This document shows positions 53,048 to 61,867 of a stretch of 64,000 nt of DNA, piece by piece (position 1 is the first letter of the stretch; each line of letters begins with the position of its first letter). This stretch comes from Croceivirga radicis. Lineage in GTDB: Bacteria; Bacteroidota; Bacteroidia; Flavobacteriales; Flavobacteriaceae. The stretch lies in the NCBI RefSeq assembly GCF_002072105.2, contig NZ_MTBC01000010.1, positions 1-64,000 of the forward strand, written 5' to 3'. The notes beneath the pieces were generated by a model. That model was not told the DNA's origin. It did not search any database and was given only the letters and a program-made list of their open reading frames with translations. A program made the translations under genes and the position numbers.

Positions 53048-53854
53048 ATGACCAAAACACTGGGTATAAAGTATCTTATAGGCGTTACGCTCAGCATTTT
53101 TAGCTTACAACTAGCTTGGGGGCAATTTAACATTCCAGAAAAACCTAAAGTAGAAACCAGTGTTTACGACTACGTTAATCTTCTGTCTCCATCTCAGAAA
53201 AATCAGCTAGAACAAAAATTAATTCGTTACTCAGATAGCACTTCTACCCAAATAGTAATAGCCATTATAAATTCTACCGAAGGGGAGAATATTAATTATT
53301 TAGGGGCCCAATGGGGTCAAAAATGGGGAATTGGCCAAGCTAAGGAAGATAATGGAATACTAATACTCTTGGCCAGAAACGACCGAAGAATAGCCATTAA
53401 TACCGGCTATGGCGTAGAAGAATTCTTAACGGATTTTATGAGTAGGCGTATTATAGAACAGGTTATTATTCCCCAATTTAAACAAGATAACTACTACGCA
53501 GGGTTAGACAAGGGGGCAGACGCTATCTTTCAAGTATTAAACGGACAGTTTACAGAAGACCGCAATTTTAATAAGCAACCGTTTTTTAAAGACGCCCTAC
53601 CATTTATCATTTTCATCATCATCCTTTTTGTTATTATCAGTAGCAGCAAACGCAATGGAGGCGGAAGAAACAATCGGGGAGGAAAAGGCGGCCGTGGTTT
53701 GGATATTTGGGACATGATTATCCTTAGCAATATGGGCCGTGGCGGTGGTTCCTCTGGCGGATTTGGCGGTGGCGGCAGCTTTGGAGGTGGTGGCTTTGGC
53801 GGCGGCTTCGGAGGCGGTGGTTTTGGTGGTGGTGGCGCCTCTGGTGGTTGGTAA
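53048..53854 (+). CDS. TPM domain protein with Gly-rich tail (YgcG-like)
   Basis: A 268-residue exported membrane protein. Signal peptide ends LAWGQ; the TPM domain (about 38-160) has VYDYVNLLSPSQKNQLEQKL, STQIVIAIINSTEGE, KEDNGILILLARNDRRIAIN and GYGVEEFLTD. One membrane helix (PFIIFIIILFVIISS, about 182-196) and a Gly/Ser/Phe-rich C-terminus (about 200-268, GGGFGGG units) follow, as in YgcG/Rhombosortase-linked TPM proteins. Last gene of the M23-to-TPM operon. Confidence 0.92.
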   Translation: MTKTLGIKYLIGVTLSIFSLQLAWGQFNIPEKPKVETSVYDYVNLLSPSQKNQLEQKLIRYSDSTSTQIVIAIINSTEGENINYLGAQWGQKWGIGQAKEDNGILILLARNDRRIAINTGYGVEEFLTDFMSRRIIEQVIIPQFKQDNYYAGLDKGADAIFQVLNGQFTEDRNFNKQPFFKDALPFIIFIIILFVIISSSKRNGGGRNNRGGKGGRGLDIWDMIILSNMGRGGGSSGGFGGGGSFGGGGFGGGFGGGGFGGGGASGGW

Positions 53855-53947
53855 ACCTACCTCATCGCTAACTTCACTGTTTTCAGGGTAATTACACGTA
53901 CGTTTTAACCGTAAATTGCGTTAGATTACTAGCGGTAAACCTAACCC

Positions 53948-56900
53948 ATGAAAAACATTAGCAAACTATTCGTTTTAACAGCCTTATTACTTGTAGGTGC
54001 CTGTAAAAAACAAGACGCAAACCAACAAACCGATAATCTTTTCAAATTCAAAGAATACATTGGTTACCATACCATGGGTAGACAAAGTATAGGTACCCCC
54101 ATTACTATTGGCCTTAATCAAGTTTTAACCGATTTTGAAATTAGCCAAGAACTAAGTAAAGATATCCTAAGCATAAGTCCTAAAACGGAAGGCGTCTTAA
54201 CTGTAGAGAACGGTCAAAAATTAATTTTTGTACCCACAGAATTACTACAACCCAATACCACATATTCGGTTAGTTTAAAGCTGAATAAGTTATTACCAAA
54301 AGTTCCAACAGCATTTAAAACCTATAGGTTTGAATTTCAAACACTGGAACCCAATTTTAAAATTAACCTTGACCAATTACAATCTTACACCAAAGACCTA
54401 CAATATATAAGTGGCACCCTAGAGGCCAACGACTTGTTACCCTTTCAAGATTTAAATTCCCTACTCTCGGTTACGCAAAACGGCAAACCACTCTCCGTAA
54501 AATGGAACGAGGCCAATAGGCCTAGCCTATTCTATTCCTTTACCATAGATAGTATCACCAGAAAAGAAAAGGACAGCAAAATAGAAGTTTCATGGAACGG
54601 CAAAGCTGTTGGCGTGGCAAACAACGGAACAACAGAATATACAATTCCAGGGCGCAACAAATTGGTAATAACTAATGTTAAAACCTCCGCATCACCCAAT
54701 GCCATTCTAACCGTAAATTTTTCAGAACCCCTAGAGGCCAATCAGAACCTAAATGGTTTGGTACAAATTGAAGGTGCAGAAGCATTGAGATATGAGGTAA
54801 GCGGCAACTTGCTTAGGGTTTATCCTTCCAATAAAATAACGGGAACGGTAAACGTAAAAGTTTTTGAGGGCATTAAGAGTATCTATGGTTATACCTTAAA
54901 AAATACCTTTTCAGAATTCGTTTCTTTTGAACAACTTAAACCGGGCGTTCGCATGCTATCCAAGGGTACCATTTTACCTAATTCTAGCGCCACACCCATC
55001 TATTTTGAAACCGTAAACCTTTCTAAAGTTGAAGTAAGGGTAATTAAGGTATACCAAAGCAACATGCTTCAATTTTTACAATACGGTAATCTATACCAGA
55101 CCTATAGCTCAGATTTGCGCCCAGTGGGCAGAAAGGTTGCTTATAAGCTATTGGATTTAGAGAAAAACCAGGCTACAACCGGTGCATGGACCGCCCATGC
55201 ATTAGACCTTTCTAAATTGATACAAGTAGACCCAGGTGCCATGTATAGAGTCGAGTTCAGTTTTAACCATGACCATATTGTTTATGATTGTGGGGCTTCC
55301 AACCTGGATACCGAAACATTATTCACTACTACTTCCTATAATGATTCTGCCGAAGCGGAAGAGCGCTACTGGGACAACGAAATTTATTATTGGCGAGACC
55401 AAAACTATAATTGGGAAGAACGGAATAATCCTTGCCACCCTGCTTTTTATAACCAAGACCGCTTTGCTTTTACCAATTTATTGGGTAGTGATTTGGGTCT
55501 AATTGTAAAAAAGGGAAACAATAAAACCTATCATTTTGCAACTACCAATCTATTAACGGCACAACCCGAACCAAACACTAGTATAGGCCTATACAATTTT
55601 CAACAACAAAAAATTGCTTCTATAAAAACGGATGGAGAAGGTTTTGCCATTTATGATGGAGCTAAAACAGTAACTTTTGCCATTGCAGAAAACAACGGCA
55701 ATTTTGCCTATGCCAAACTAATGGATGGAAACTCCCTTTCGTTAAGCAAGTTTGATGTATCTGGAGAAACCCTACAAAAAGGATTGCAAGGTTTTACCTA
55801 TTTAGAAAGGGGTGTTCACCGCCCTGGAGATATAGCACACCTAACCTTTGTTTTAGACGATAGTGCCAACCCTTTACCCAAGAACCATCCTGTAGTTTTG
55901 GAGGTAACCGATGTAAATGGAAAATTGGTACAACGTAATGTTCTAAAAGATGAGCCCGTTACCGTTAACGATAGCCTATTTGCCAAAAAAACCAATAACT
56001 TCTATTATTTTCCCATACCCACCCAAGAAGATGCACCAACAGGAAGTTGGTTGGCAACCATTAAGGTAGGGGGCGCACAATTTTCAAAAACCTTACGAAT
56101 TGCCACAGTAAAACCAAATCGTTTAAAAGTAGCACTTGCCTTTGAGAATGAAATTTTACGAGCCAACACGCCCAATGCAGGTACCCTTAATGTAAATTGG
56201 TTGCATGGTGCCCCTGGAAGAAATCTAAAAGTGGCGGTAAATGCGGTACTCGAAACCGAAAACAATCCGTTTACAAATTATAAAGACTACGAATTTACAG
56301 ACCCGGTTAGAGACTATTCCAGTTCCGAAATTCAATTTTTAGAAGGAACGGTAGATAACCAAGGAGAACTAAAATTAAACAAAGAAATAGCCGTTAATGG
56401 GAAGGCGCCCGGAATGTTAAAAGCTACCTTTACCACTTTAGCTTTTGAAGGAGGTGGAGACTACAGTTTAGATGTATTTTCCAAAAAAGTAGCTCCCTAT
56501 TCCCATTTTGTGGGATTAAAGTCGCCTAAAGCCAAAGAATACGGTTCCTTTTATACAGATGAAAACAACACCTTTGAGGTACTATCCGTAGACGATTCTG
56601 GAAAAGTAATAGCCAATAGGGAATTAGAGGTGCAATTGTTTAAAATAGAATGGAGATGGTGGTGGAACCGGGGTTACGATAACTTATCGCGCTACGAAAA
56701 CGCAACCATTCATAGACCTTATAAAAACATGTCCATTAAAACAAATGGTTCTGGAAAAGGGAATTTTAATTTTAATATTCCAGATGAAGATGGCGGTAGG
56801 TTCTTAATCCGGGTACTCGATAAAAAGTCGGGCCATGCAACTGGCAGGGTGGCTTATTTTTATAAGAATTGGTGGCAACGCCCTAATAATGCGGATTCGG

Positions 56901-59497
56901 AAAGCTCAAAAATTCTACTATTCACTGCAGAAAAAGACTCCTACAAAACAGGAGAAACTGCTACTATTTCTTTTCCATCAGAAGCTGGGAACAAGGCATT
57001 ATTAAGTATTGAAAATGGCAGTGAGGTACTATTGCAACAATGGATTAGCACAACAGCCAAAGAAACCAAAACTTCTTTTGCCATTACCCCAGAAATGGCA
57101 CCAAATATTTATGTAAACATATCCTTGTTACAACCCCACGGACAGGTAAAAAACGATATGCCAATACGGCTTTACGGCATTGTTCCGTTAAGGGTAGAAA
57201 ATCCAGAGACCATTTTAAAACCTATACTAGAGATGCCAGAGGTTTTAAAACCAAAATCTAGTTATACGGTAAAGGTTAACGAGAGTAATGCAAAACCCAT
57301 GACCTACACTTTGGCCGTAGTAGATCAAGGGCTTTTAGATTTAACTAGGTTTAAAACACCAGACATACATAGCGCCTTTTATAGCAGACAAGCATTAGGG
57401 GTAAAAACCTTTGATATTTTTGACGATGTTATGGGTGCCTATTCGGTAAGCGTAGATAACATTTATGCCATTGGGGGCGGTGGTATGGCAGACGATGCCA
57501 AAAATAGAAAAGCACAACGTTTTAAACCCGTGGTAACCTATTTAGGACCCTTTTATTTAAAAGCTGGGGAAAAGGCAACCCACACTATAGACATGCCCAA
57601 TTATGTAGGTGCCGTAAGAACTATGCTAATAGCCGGCAACAATACTGGTGCCTATGGTATGGTAGAAAAAAATGTTCCGGTTAGGCAACCCCTCATGGTT
57701 TTAAGTTCCGTTCCAAGAAAGCTTACGGCCGGTGAAACCCTTACCGTTCCCGTTACCGTATTTGCCATGGAAAAAGGTATACGTAACGTTTCGGTGGATA
57801 TTTCTACCTCTGAGGCTTTAGAAGCCCTAGAAGGAACACATAAAAGCTTAACTTTTGACGCTGTAGGCGATAAAATTGTGAACTTTAAATTCAAAGTCAA
57901 AGCCCACCCGAACCACCAAACCTTAACCGTTAAGGTAAATGGCCATGGTAAAAAAGCAAGTACAACAACAGAAGTACAGATTGTTAATCCCAATCCAATT
58001 ACAACTAAGAGCACCCTTTATCAATTAGATGGAAATGCAACGGAAGCGATTACTATCTCGCCTTTTGGTACATCTGGCACAAATGCGGCCAGCCTTGAAT
58101 TCTCTACCCTTCCGCCAATGGATTTTTCTAAACGTTTGGCATATTTAATACAATACCCGCACGGATGCGTAGAACAGACTACTTCTGCCGTTTTTCCTCA
58201 ATTGTACTTAAATGATGTGGTAGATGTAACCTTTGAAAAGCAAAAAGAAACCGATAAAAATATTAAAGCGGCTATTCGAAAATTAAGCGACTTTCAATCG
58301 CCGGAAGGAGGCTTAAGCTATTGGCCTGGATATGGTTCCGTAGATGACTGGGGCACCACATATGCTGGTCATTTTATGTTAGAGGCAAAGAGAAAAGGCT
58401 ATCAGTTACCGCTCACCTTTCTTAGTAACTGGCTAAAATACCAAAGTACCACTGCTAGACAATGGAGTAGACAACAACAGCGATACAACACAGATTTGAA
58501 CCAAGCTTACCGTTTATACACCTTGGCGTTGGCCCAACAGCCAGAGCTCGCGGCAATGAATCGCCTAAGGGAAAGTTCTAAATTAAGCAACGAAGCCAAA
58601 CTTAGGTTGGCGGCCGCCTATGCCTTAGTAGGCAAAGAAAGCATTGCCAAAAACTTAGTAGATAGTGCCAATATAGAGACCAAATCCAGTAATTACGATT
58701 ATTACACCTATGGTTCTGTATTTAGAAATAGAGCCATGGCTTTGGAGACTATGGTATTGTTGGCGCTAGACGAACAGCGGGAATTTGCCTTGTCCTTGGC
58801 TAAGAATTTAGCTTCACAAGAATGGTACAGTACTCAAGAAACAGCGTTTGGATTAATCGCGTTGGCAAAAATGGCAGAAAAAAACGGTGGTAAATCTATA
58901 GACGTCTCTTACGTTTACAATGGCAAAAGTGTTACTGTAAAAACGGAAAAAGCAATTGCAAATAGAGAACTTCCTATTATTGGCAATTCTGAAACTATCA
59001 CCGTAAAAAACAACAAAGGCAATGTATTGTATGTTACGTTAAACCAAAAAGGGAAGTTACCCGTTGGAGAAGAATTGGCACAACAAAGCAAATTAAAAAT
59101 AACCGCAACATACACCTTCCCAAATGGCAGTACCACGTCTGTAGACAATTTAAAACAGGGCACTGTATTTACGGCAAAACTCACCGTAAATAATCTAACC
59201 AATGATGGCGTTTCCAATATGGCTCTAACGCATATTATTCCAAGCGGATGGGAGATTGTAGACACCTCTTTTGCTGCAGCCACAAATAGGAATCAAGGTG
59301 TAGATTATATGGATATACGTGATGACCGTTCCTATATATATTTTGATTTAGAAGCGAAACAATCCAAAACGTTCTATATAAAACTAAACGCATCTTATTT
59401 AGGCAGCTACTACTTACCAGGAACACAAGTAGAAGCTATGTACGATCATACCTACCAAGCTAGGAACAAAGGAAATTGGGTAACCATTAGCCAATAA
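53948..59497 (+). CDS. Bacterial alpha-2-macroglobulin
   Basis: An 1849-residue lipoprotein (LVGAC, Cys19) that traps proteases in the periplasm. Macroglobulin-type beta domains fill the first 1150 residues. The thioester is intact: HGCVEQTTS with Cys1407 and Gln1410, followed by the helical thioester domain (ESPEGGLSYWPGYG-like segment, then YAGHFMLEAKRKGYQ). The SGYGSVDDWGTTYAG block and a C-terminal receptor-like domain complete it. It sits 5 bases before the PBP1C gene, the known yfhM-pbpC pairing in which one traps proteases and the other repairs broken wall. Length is normal for the family. Confidence 0.93.
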   Translation: MKNISKLFVLTALLLVGACKKQDANQQTDNLFKFKEYIGYHTMGRQSIGTPITIGLNQVLTDFEISQELSKDILSISPKTEGVLTVENGQKLIFVPTELLQPNTTYSVSLKLNKLLPKVPTAFKTYRFEFQTLEPNFKINLDQLQSYTKDLQYISGTLEANDLLPFQDLNSLLSVTQNGKPLSVKWNEANRPSLFYSFTIDSITRKEKDSKIEVSWNGKAVGVANNGTTEYTIPGRNKLVITNVKTSASPNAILTVNFSEPLEANQNLNGLVQIEGAEALRYEVSGNLLRVYPSNKITGTVNVKVFEGIKSIYGYTLKNTFSEFVSFEQLKPGVRMLSKGTILPNSSATPIYFETVNLSKVEVRVIKVYQSNMLQFLQYGNLYQTYSSDLRPVGRKVAYKLLDLEKNQATTGAWTAHALDLSKLIQVDPGAMYRVEFSFNHDHIVYDCGASNLDTETLFTTTSYNDSAEAEERYWDNEIYYWRDQNYNWEERNNPCHPAFYNQDRFAFTNLLGSDLGLIVKKGNNKTYHFATTNLLTAQPEPNTSIGLYNFQQQKIASIKTDGEGFAIYDGAKTVTFAIAENNGNFAYAKLMDGNSLSLSKFDVSGETLQKGLQGFTYLERGVHRPGDIAHLTFVLDDSANPLPKNHPVVLEVTDVNGKLVQRNVLKDEPVTVNDSLFAKKTNNFYYFPIPTQEDAPTGSWLATIKVGGAQFSKTLRIATVKPNRLKVALAFENEILRANTPNAGTLNVNWLHGAPGRNLKVAVNAVLETENNPFTNYKDYEFTDPVRDYSSSEIQFLEGTVDNQGELKLNKEIAVNGKAPGMLKATFTTLAFEGGGDYSLDVFSKKVAPYSHFVGLKSPKAKEYGSFYTDENNTFEVLSVDDSGKVIANRELEVQLFKIEWRWWWNRGYDNLSRYENATIHRPYKNMSIKTNGSGKGNFNFNIPDEDGGRFLIRVLDKKSGHATGRVAYFYKNWWQRPNNADSESSKILLFTAEKDSYKTGETATISFPSEAGNKALLSIENGSEVLLQQWISTTAKETKTSFAITPEMAPNIYVNISLLQPHGQVKNDMPIRLYGIVPLRVENPETILKPILEMPEVLKPKSSYTVKVNESNAKPMTYTLAVVDQGLLDLTRFKTPDIHSAFYSRQALGVKTFDIFDDVMGAYSVSVDNIYAIGGGGMADDAKNRKAQRFKPVVTYLGPFYLKAGEKATHTIDMPNYVGAVRTMLIAGNNTGAYGMVEKNVPVRQPLMVLSSVPRKLTAGETLTVPVTVFAMEKGIRNVSVDISTSEALEALEGTHKSLTFDAVGDKIVNFKFKVKAHPNHQTLTVKVNGHGKKASTTTEVQIVNPNPITTKSTLYQLDGNATEAITISPFGTSGTNAASLEFSTLPPMDFSKRLAYLIQYPHGCVEQTTSAVFPQLYLNDVVDVTFEKQKETDKNIKAAIRKLSDFQSPEGGLSYWPGYGSVDDWGTTYAGHFMLEAKRKGYQLPLTFLSNWLKYQSTTARQWSRQQQRYNTDLNQAYRLYTLALAQQPELAAMNRLRESSKLSNEAKLRLAAAYALVGKESIAKNLVDSANIETKSSNYDYYTYGSVFRNRAMALETMVLLALDEQREFALSLAKNLASQEWYSTQETAFGLIALAKMAEKNGGKSIDVSYVYNGKSVTVKTEKAIANRELPIIGNSETITVKNNKGNVLYVTLNQKGKLPVGEELAQQSKLKITATYTFPNGSTTSVDNLKQGTVFTAKLTVNNLTNDGVSNMALTHIIPSGWEIVDTSFAAATNRNQGVDYMDIRDDRSYIYFDLEAKQSKTFYIKLNASYLGSYYLPGTQVEAMYDHTYQARNKGNWVTISQ

Positions 59498-59502
59498 GCT
59501 TT

Positions 59503-61866
59503 ATGCCTATACTAAGTGTATTACTTAAAAAACACAAACTTAAATTGGGCATTGCCTTAACCCTATTTATTGTTTGGTTGTTTTGCTTACCCAACGCACT
59601 ATTTAATCAGCCTACTTCTACGGTTGCCCTATCTGCCAATGGCCAGTTAATGGGGGCAAGAATAGCAAAGGATGGGCAATGGCGGTTTCCTGCAATGGAC
59701 ACCATTCCATACAAATACGAGCAATGTATTTTGCTCTTTGAGGATGAATACTTTTACCAACATCCGGGTTTTAATCCCATTTCTATCTTAAAAGCTATAC
59801 ACCACAATATTACCAAGAAGAGCCGTAGAGGTGGTAGTACAATTACCCAACAAGTAATCCGGTTAAGTAGGGGGCACAGAAAAAGAAATTATGCCGAAAA
59901 GTTAATAGAACTGGTACAGGCCACCCGTCTGGAAGCACGTTTTTCTAAAAACGAAATTTTACGCTTGTATGCTAGCCATACCCCTTACGGTGGAAACGTT
60001 GTAGGTTTGGAAACTGCGGCTTGGCGTTATTTTGGTATAAGTGCAAAAGATTTAAGTTGGGGACAAACTGCGACCTTGGCCGTTTTACCCAACGCTCCCG
60101 CACTTATATTTCCTGGCAAAAACGATAACGCCTTACTAAAAAAAAGAAACCGTTTGCTGCAAAAGTTACACGATAAAAAAATTCTGGATGCTACGGAATT
60201 AGAATTGGCCTTGCTAGAACCTTTACCCCAAAAGCCATTGCCACTTCCCAATTTTTCCCCACATCTAACGGAACGGATACAGCATGAACATACTGGAAAA
60301 CAAATAAGAACTACAATAGATGCCACCTTGCAAAAAAGGCTCAATCGTTTAGCCAAGGCGCATCATCAATCCCTTGCCAAAAATGAAATTAATAATTTGG
60401 CCATATTGGTATTAGATGTTACCACCCGGAATGTTTTAGCCTATGTGGGGAATGCCCCCAATACAGATACAGAGGCCTATTTTGTAGATATCATCAATAA
60501 AAAAAGAAGTACAGGTAGCACCTTAAAACCACTTTTATTTGCTGCGTTAATGGACGAAGGCCAAATATTACCCAACACCTTGGTAAAAGATATACCAACG
60601 GTAATAAACGGGTATCAACCTGAAAATTTTACCAACACCTATGCCGGGGCCGTGCCAGCGTCCAATGCCTTGGCCCGTTCTTTAAACATACCAGCCGTAC
60701 GATTGCTGCAAGCATATGGCTTGCAAAAATTCTATAATAAATTACAACAGGTACAATTACCATCTTTAAACAAGCCCGCTTCGCATTATGGACTACCATT
60801 AATTTTGGGTGGTGCAGAAGCTACCCTTTGGGAACTTACCGCTGCTTATGCCAATATGGCTTCTGTTGTAAACCATTTTTCCAAAAATAGTAGTACCTAT
60901 AGGGTACATGAGTTTAAGCCTCCCAATTACTTGGCCAACCAAACCTATAACTTTGGCAATGACCAAGAAGATGCAACTGTGTACAGTGCAGGAGCCATCT
61001 TTGAAACCTTACAGGCCTTACGTAAGGTTAACAGACCAAAGGGTGAGGAAAACTGGCATTTTTTTAGCGATTCACAACCATTGGCTTGGAAAACGGGTAC
61101 GTCTTTTGGTTTTAAAGACGCTTGGGCCATTGGGGTAACTCCAAAATACGCCATTGGCGTATGGGCCGGAAATGCAGATGGAGAGGGCAGGCCGGGACTA
61201 ACCGGAATTACTGCCGCAGCACCTTTGCTTTTTAAAGCGTTACAGCAATTACCGCAATCTGGTTGGTTTGCTACACCTTATGATGATTTAATGGAACTGC
61301 CAATATGTGATAAAAGCGGATTTGAAGCTTCGCCCTTATGTGAGAAAACGAATAAAACATATGTTCCATTGGCTGCCAAAAAAGGGCTTAATTGTCCATA
61401 TCACCAGCAATTGTCCTTAGACGAAACAGGCGCATTTCAAGTTAATGCCAACTGCTATCCTATTGAAAATATAGTTACCAAACCTTGGTTTGTCTTACCT
61501 GCCACCATGGCATTTTATTATGAAAAACAAAGCTCGGAATATAAAAGCCCTCCTCCATTTTTAAGCAATTGTGGTGAATTTAATCAACAGGAGTTGGTAT
61601 TCTTATACCCTAGAAAAGGAGAAACACTTGTATTACCCAAAGACCTTGGCAACCAAACGCAAGAAGTGCTGGTTAAAGTTGCCCATAAACTAGAAGACTT
61701 ACCCGTACATTGGTATTTAGATGAAGGCTACGTGGGAACAACTACTCAATTTCATGAGCTCTTATTACCCCTAAAACCTATGTCTTATAAATTAAGTGTA
61801 ATGGACGACAACGGAAATCTAATAACCCAAAACCTGAGGGTAATAACCACAGGCATGGAAAGGTGA
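59503..61866 (+). CDS. pbpC: Penicillin-binding protein 1C
   Basis: A 787-residue bifunctional wall enzyme. One membrane helix (LGIALTLFIVWLFCLPNALF) is followed by a glycosyltransferase domain (about 60-240: FEDEYFYQHPGFNPISILKA, RRGGSTITQQVIRLSRG), a transpeptidase domain (about 290-585: STLK with Ser339 and Lys342, SNALARSLN, KTGTSFGFKDAW with Lys530) and a C-terminal PBP1C domain (about 695-787). It lies in one unit with the alpha-2-macroglobulin. Its stop lies one base from the stop of the convergent barrel gene. Confidence 0.95.
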   Translation: MPILSVLLKKHKLKLGIALTLFIVWLFCLPNALFNQPTSTVALSANGQLMGARIAKDGQWRFPAMDTIPYKYEQCILLFEDEYFYQHPGFNPISILKAIHHNITKKSRRGGSTITQQVIRLSRGHRKRNYAEKLIELVQATRLEARFSKNEILRLYASHTPYGGNVVGLETAAWRYFGISAKDLSWGQTATLAVLPNAPALIFPGKNDNALLKKRNRLLQKLHDKKILDATELELALLEPLPQKPLPLPNFSPHLTERIQHEHTGKQIRTTIDATLQKRLNRLAKAHHQSLAKNEINNLAILVLDVTTRNVLAYVGNAPNTDTEAYFVDIINKKRSTGSTLKPLLFAALMDEGQILPNTLVKDIPTVINGYQPENFTNTYAGAVPASNALARSLNIPAVRLLQAYGLQKFYNKLQQVQLPSLNKPASHYGLPLILGGAEATLWELTAAYANMASVVNHFSKNSSTYRVHEFKPPNYLANQTYNFGNDQEDATVYSAGAIFETLQALRKVNRPKGEENWHFFSDSQPLAWKTGTSFGFKDAWAIGVTPKYAIGVWAGNADGEGRPGLTGITAAAPLLFKALQQLPQSGWFATPYDDLMELPICDKSGFEASPLCEKTNKTYVPLAAKKGLNCPYHQQLSLDETGAFQVNANCYPIENIVTKPWFVLPATMAFYYEKQSSEYKSPPPFLSNCGEFNQQELVFLYPRKGETLVLPKDLGNQTQEVLVKVAHKLEDLPVHWYLDEGYVGTTTQFHELLLPLKPMSYKLSVMDDNGNLITQNLRVITTGMER

Positions 61867-61867
61867 T

